From contig CAIVRH010000018.1 of assembly GCA_903908285.1 (NCBI GenBank), positions 1 to 58,270 on the forward strand: a stretch of 58,270 nucleotides of DNA, in the 5' to 3' direction. The notes below the pieces were generated by a model, which did not search any database, had not been told where the DNA came from, and saw only the letters and a program-made list of their open reading frames with translations. Shown here piece after piece: positions 54,869-58,270 of the stretch; the first letter of the stretch is position 1, and every line of letters starts with the position of its first letter. The translations under genes were made by a program, and so were the position numbers. The stretch comes from an uncultured candidate division Zixibacteria bacterium (GTDB taxonomy: Bacteria > Zixibacteria > MSB-5A5 > SM1-73).

Positions 54869-56692
54869 CTACGGTAAATCCTGCCAGAACCATTCCACCG
54901 TTCTCCTCATCACTTCATATACCGGGTGGTCATCATTCTTCATGAGATTCAAAGGAAAAGCAAACTCCGCGGTTCGAAAAGTGGGACCGATGTAGTTTAA
55001 TGCACAGGGTTTATCTTGCATGGGGGATATGGAACCATAATACGAAATAAAGCTGAACATGCGTCGTTCAGCCGGAATTCTGTATGCGAAATCTTCCGTG
55101 TTAGATATGGTTTCAAAACAAACGTTAGGAATCCCCCGTACTCCGAATTGACGGGACGGCTTCGATGGATCATCTCCTTTTAACAATTTGCATTTCGCGG
55201 TATCCGCTTGCAATGAGGGAAGCCCTTCCCATAACCCGAACGGTTCCGCTCCCACAAACTCCAAGGTCATGCTGTCCAAAGAACTCCAACCGGGAACAAA
55301 CACCCCTTCGATGCCGCAATATGCGGTTCCTACCTCATAGGCGTAAGGAGCTCCGGATCTGATTGTGGCCAAAGAGGTAGGCCCCGCCCGGGTGCCGCCT
55401 ACGCTGAAATTGTTCAGTCCGATGAGCCACAAGCGTCCGCCGATGTTTAAGTAATCCCGGTAAACGCCAAAATTATCATTGCTGATGCCCGAAAAGGAAC
55501 CTAAATTAAGAAGTATTACCAAATCATAGCGGGATAAAACATCCTCTGACGGGGTTCTTTTGTTCATGGCCGACGAATCCGGGCTGTCATACCATAAGAT
55601 GAAATCATCGCAAAAACCCTGTTGTTTGAGAGAATCCAAGGCCTCCCGATAGAAAGGCCTAACTTCTTTGGTGGCAATGACACCTCCGTCTTTCCCGCCG
55701 TAAACGGTGGCATCGACCACCAAGATGGTATTGAGGTTTTTATCCGCATAACGGAACTTAGGCTTTAGGATTCGGAAGTTCATGGTGGTGGCGGTGTCCG
55801 TGCTGACAAAGGCATCGTCCCGGGCTCTCATTCTCAACTGATACCACCCGTAACCGGAATCTCCGAAATTTTCCAATCCTTTAAATACATGCAGCCGGTC
55901 CGATACCCATCGGGAGTAAACCCAGTTTCCCCCTGCAAAAGTGCTGTCCAAAGATGAATCCACCACCGCTGAAGTGTCTACCGTCAAAGATGTGGGGGCT
56001 TGCTCAAAGGGACCCACCAACTCCCATTTGAACGAGAAATCCGGCTGAATGCGGGGATTGGGATAATCTAAAGAATCCTTGCCCGTCCAGGAAACCGAAA
56101 TCCCTTTCCAGGTTGAAGTAGTATCACTCAGACAATAGTGGTTGCTTGCCCGGAAAGCGCTGTCGCTGTCGATGATTGCCCAGGGTCGATGATTATTACG
56201 GAAGAATATTCGATAAATCGCTTCCGATACTCCTCCGCTGTTATCAATTGCTCGCAGAAATAAATATTGAGGAGTATATATTTCCGGACTCATGTCCGCA
56301 AACATCATAACATTCCTTGAAGTTCCTCCGGGTTCCGCCTGCATATGAGTACCTATCATATTCTTTAAGGCAATATTATCCACCCAAGAAGTGCTGTCCG
56401 GCGGAATGCCGTGCAGGAAATCTTTAATGCCTTGAACTCCCCCGAGATCAACCACGCTATCGCTTATCAACACCGCATATTGAAAGGCGGTGATGAAACC
56501 GTCGATGTCGGTTCCATACCAATAAATCTTGGGATTAACCGAAAAGTAGGTCGATTCCGGCGGAACATCGGCAAAATATACCTTGGGTGGTGTATTGACC
56601 AGCGCGGTTCCGCTTCTTTTCAGCTTGCCACAACCGGAAAGGATCAATACACACAGGGAAAAAATCCCTAAAATCAGGCTATATTTTCGCAT
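54869..56692 (-). CDS. Lipoprotein with Ig-like domains and a Rossmann-like domain
   Basis: The 607-aa protein has a good lipobox (LILSGCGKL, Cys 21), so it is a lipoprotein. Residues about 35-330 look like Ig-like domains (VNTPPKVYFADVPPESTYFS, FQYAVLISDSVVDLGGV). Residues about 340-600 start as a Rossmann-like domain (NTILVVDATVYGGKDGGVIA, YDLVILLNLGSFSGI) like the DUF4159/ThuA group. It is next to a PorV gene and a sorting-domain protein, so it probably sits in the outer membrane or outside the cell. No enzyme motif is seen. The spacer to the PorV gene is 94 bases. Confidence 0.75.
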   Translation of the reverse strand: MRKYSLILGIFSLCVLILSGCGKLKRSGTALVNTPPKVYFADVPPESTYFSVNPKIYWYGTDIDGFITAFQYAVLISDSVVDLGGVQGIKDFLHGIPPDSTSWVDNIALKNMIGTHMQAEPGGTSRNVMMFADMSPEIYTPQYLFLRAIDNSGGVSEAIYRIFFRNNHRPWAIIDSDSAFRASNHYCLSDTTSTWKGISVSWTGKDSLDYPNPRIQPDFSFKWELVGPFEQAPTSLTVDTSAVVDSSLDSTFAGGNWVYSRWVSDRLHVFKGLENFGDSGYGWYQLRMRARDDAFVSTDTATTMNFRILKPKFRYADKNLNTILVVDATVYGGKDGGVIATKEVRPFYREALDSLKQQGFCDDFILWYDSPDSSAMNKRTPSEDVLSRYDLVILLNLGSFSGISNDNFGVYRDYLNIGGRLWLIGLNNFSVGGTRAGPTSLATIRSGAPYAYEVGTAYCGIEGVFVPGWSSLDSMTLEFVGAEPFGLWEGLPSLQADTAKCKLLKGDDPSKPSRQFGVRGIPNVCFETISNTEDFAYRIPAERRMFSFISYYGSISPMQDKPCALNYIGPTFRTAEFAFPLNLMKNDDHPVYEVMRRTVEWFWQDLP

Positions 56693-56786
56693 AGTTTCTA
56701 AACTCCTTTTAATCTATTTTCCTAACCAGCCATTTTAACTGCCTTTGGGCATAAATTAACATTCGCTCATAAAACTCTTAGCTGTT

Positions 56787-57716
56787 TTAGAATATCACTC
56801 CTACCGAAAACCTATGGATGCTCTCCAAGAAACCCATATCATGATAACCGTAATCGAAACTCAGCTTGACATTAGAAACATTCAATCTGGCTCCGGCTCC
56901 GGCCGAAATCCCTCCGGCATCATAATCCATGTAATCTCCCACCCTTACCGAGAACATGTCCTTGAACCAGTACTCGATTCCGGCATTGAATTTTTCCATA
57001 TTGTCGTTAGGATGACTCCCTTCTATGGCGAAAACAGCCCGGTGATTCTCCCTGCGGATTAGATCCACCACTCCGCCAAATCTGAAATTCATGGGAAGAG
57101 GATAAGCTTCCTTTATGAATTTCAGATCTGATCCGAAATTGCTTATCATCATCCCTATCTTGAAACCTTTGAATCCGGTATCGTAGAGGGTTCCCATGTC
57201 TGCCGCCCAACCTGTGGCTCTTTCCGTATCATAAAGTTCATCTATCATCTTTAAGGTTAAACCGATATTGAAACGATCGGTCAGACTTCTGGCATAGCTG
57301 AAACCCAAGGCATATTCCTTGGCAGTGAAGGTTTGCGAAGGATTGGGTATGTCTTGATATTGAAGAAAATCCATACTCTCCGCATTTAACATATAAAAAC
57401 CGATTCCCCACACCCCGCCAAATTTGGGCGTAGGATAAGCCAATGCCGCGAATTCATAGTTTATGTCTGCAGGATATGTAATGTGGGTGAACATGGCTTG
57501 TCTATCGACCAATTGGGTCAATCCAGCCGGGTTATAGTAGACGGCTGAAGCATCATCGCAAATGGACAGAAAAGCATCTCCCATCCCGATGGCCCGGGCG
57601 GATACCCCCAATTCTAAGAACTGGGCTCCGGCCGTCCCCACTTTGGCCTGACCCCAAACTAATTCCGGGAATACAAGAAGGATCAGTATTAATCCTCCCC
57701 CAAGTAGCTTACGCAT
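56787..57716 (-). CDS. PorV/PorQ family outer-membrane protein
   Basis: The 309-aa protein has a signal peptide (residues 1-22) and the family's opening GTAGAQFLELGVSARAIGMG, then DAFLSICDDASAVYYNPAGL, followed by barrel strands. PorV proteins in Bacteroidetes help the type IX secretion system by passing cargo at the outer membrane; others are just barrels. AAAGGAGAAA precedes the ATG. It is between a gene with a C-terminal sorting-like domain and a lipoprotein gene, all in one direction, which suggests secretion work. The window has a weaker relative at 18.6 kb. Confidence 0.9.
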   Translation of the reverse strand: MRKLLGGGLILILLVFPELVWGQAKVGTAGAQFLELGVSARAIGMGDAFLSICDDASAVYYNPAGLTQLVDRQAMFTHITYPADINYEFAALAYPTPKFGGVWGIGFYMLNAESMDFLQYQDIPNPSQTFTAKEYALGFSYARSLTDRFNIGLTLKMIDELYDTERATGWAADMGTLYDTGFKGFKIGMMISNFGSDLKFIKEAYPLPMNFRFGGVVDLIRRENHRAVFAIEGSHPNDNMEKFNAGIEYWFKDMFSVRVGDYMDYDAGGISAGAGARLNVSNVKLSFDYGYHDMGFLESIHRFSVGVIF

Positions 57717-57732
57717 GATTTTCTCCTTTCCG

Positions 57733-58270
57733 TTATTTTATTATCACGAATTTTCCGACCTGGTTTTCTCCGGTATCCTTGTTCTCCACGCTGAAAAGAT
57801 AGATTCCCGATACCACCGCCTGGGTGTTGCGGGAAACCAAGTTCCATTCATCCACCGTGGCGGACAAATCACCCGGAAGCTTATCGTGATCTATCTCCCG
57901 AACCAGATCCCCGTCCAAAGTATAGATCCGGATGGTGCAGCGGGGAGGAAGGTTCACAAACCGGAGACGCTTGTCATAACTCCCGGAGCCCGGCTCGTAC
58001 TTGTCTTCGACATATCCCCCGTCTATCCGGTAGGGATTCGGAAACACCACCACCTTCAAATCCTCCGACTGGACCCGGTTCCAATCGTCTACCGGATATA
58101 CCAAAGTGGAGTTCACCATCCGGGAGGCCTCCAAAGGAGAAAGTCCGGTCTGCGGATCCCCCATGTCGAACGCCGTCACCGCAAAATACATGGATTGCGC
58201 CGGAAATACCTCGATCTCCTTCTGGTAATCCCAATACCGATCCAAAGTATCCTTCACCAACCCCAGATCC
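57733..58270 (-). CDS. Large secreted protein, C-terminal part (runs off the window)
   Basis: The frame is open to the window end, so the real gene starts beyond 58270. About 178 residues are seen. They end with a FlgD-like / type IX sorting-like domain: VVVFPNPYRIDGG, RFVNLPPRCTIRIYTLDGD, WNLVSRNTQAVVSGIYLFSV and a final GENQVGKFVIIK. The pattern NPY...IRIYTLDGDLV...SGIYLF is the standard form of this domain. It comes 17 bases upstream of the PorV gene, so the two are likely co-transcribed and PorV may help to export it. Confidence 0.85.
   Translation of the reverse strand, partial: DLGLVKDTLDRYWDYQKEIEVFPAQSMYFAVTAFDMGDPQTGLSPLEASRMVNSTLVYPVDDWNRVQSEDLKVVVFPNPYRIDGGYVEDKYEPGSGSYDKRLRFVNLPPRCTIRIYTLDGDLVREIDHDKLPGDLSATVDEWNLVSRNTQAVVSGIYLFSVENKDTGENQVGKFVIIK

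Overview
The window (about 58 kb, near-balanced GC) looks like a chromosomal contig from an uncultivated Gram-negative bacterium of the FCB / candidate-phylum type; Zixibacteria-like lineages are my best guess. That guess rests on gene content only: PorV/PorQ-type outer-membrane proteins, FlgD-like C-terminal domains, DUF4175 and DUF4159 proteins, a DUF2723 (GT117) protein, several M16 peptidases and lipoproteins with tandem repeats. A 16S search would settle it.

Layout. 1-3.5 kb: small minus-strand accessory genes (zinc ribbon, 89-aa protein, a Fic N-terminal remnant, a secreted protein, an FRG-domain gene and its partner), with one copy of a dispersed repeat in most gaps. 3.5-5.0 kb: repeat-rich non-coding DNA ending in two tandem rRNA promoters. 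5.0-10.7 kb: a full rRNA operon, 16S - tRNA-Ile(GAT) - broken tRNA - tRNA-Ala(TGC) - broken tRNA - 23S - 5S. 10.7-13.8 kb: an unusual series in which fragments of the 5S gene, terminators and ready-made promoters alternate with small accessory genes (a RelBE-type toxin-antitoxin pair, a TPR membrane protein and others).

14-23.8 kb: housekeeping and envelope genes (fused M16 peptidase, DUF2721, membrane phosphoesterase, PorV-like protein, lamin-tail protein, an ada/ogt alkylation-repair pair, a PQQ-like propeller lipoprotein). 24-27.2 kb: a second accessory region, with a YjzC-type protein and a 48-aa protein facing a sigma factor - unknown - ImmA/IrrE protease operon across a nested palindromic promoter region, then a membrane protein. 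27.4-44.9 kb: core envelope genes (TPR protein, GT117, GT-C-like protein, DUF4175, DUF4159, secF, secD and an M16 heterodimer pair). 45-47.5 kb: a third accessory region with duplicated non-coding elements, a small membrane protein behind a structured leader, and a second sigma-like protein. 47.9-58.3 kb: a repeat protein, ZIP transporter, tRNA-Ser(CGA), tadA, a GT39/TPR fusion and a secretion-type cluster (lipoprotein, PorV/PorQ, and a truncated protein with a C-terminal sorting-like domain).

The two most novel-looking items are the 5S-fragment/terminator/promoter cassette series downstream of the rRNA operon, and the sigma factor / small protein / ImmA-type protease operon with its nested palindromes. 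Functions are inferred from motifs read by eye; no database search was possible.
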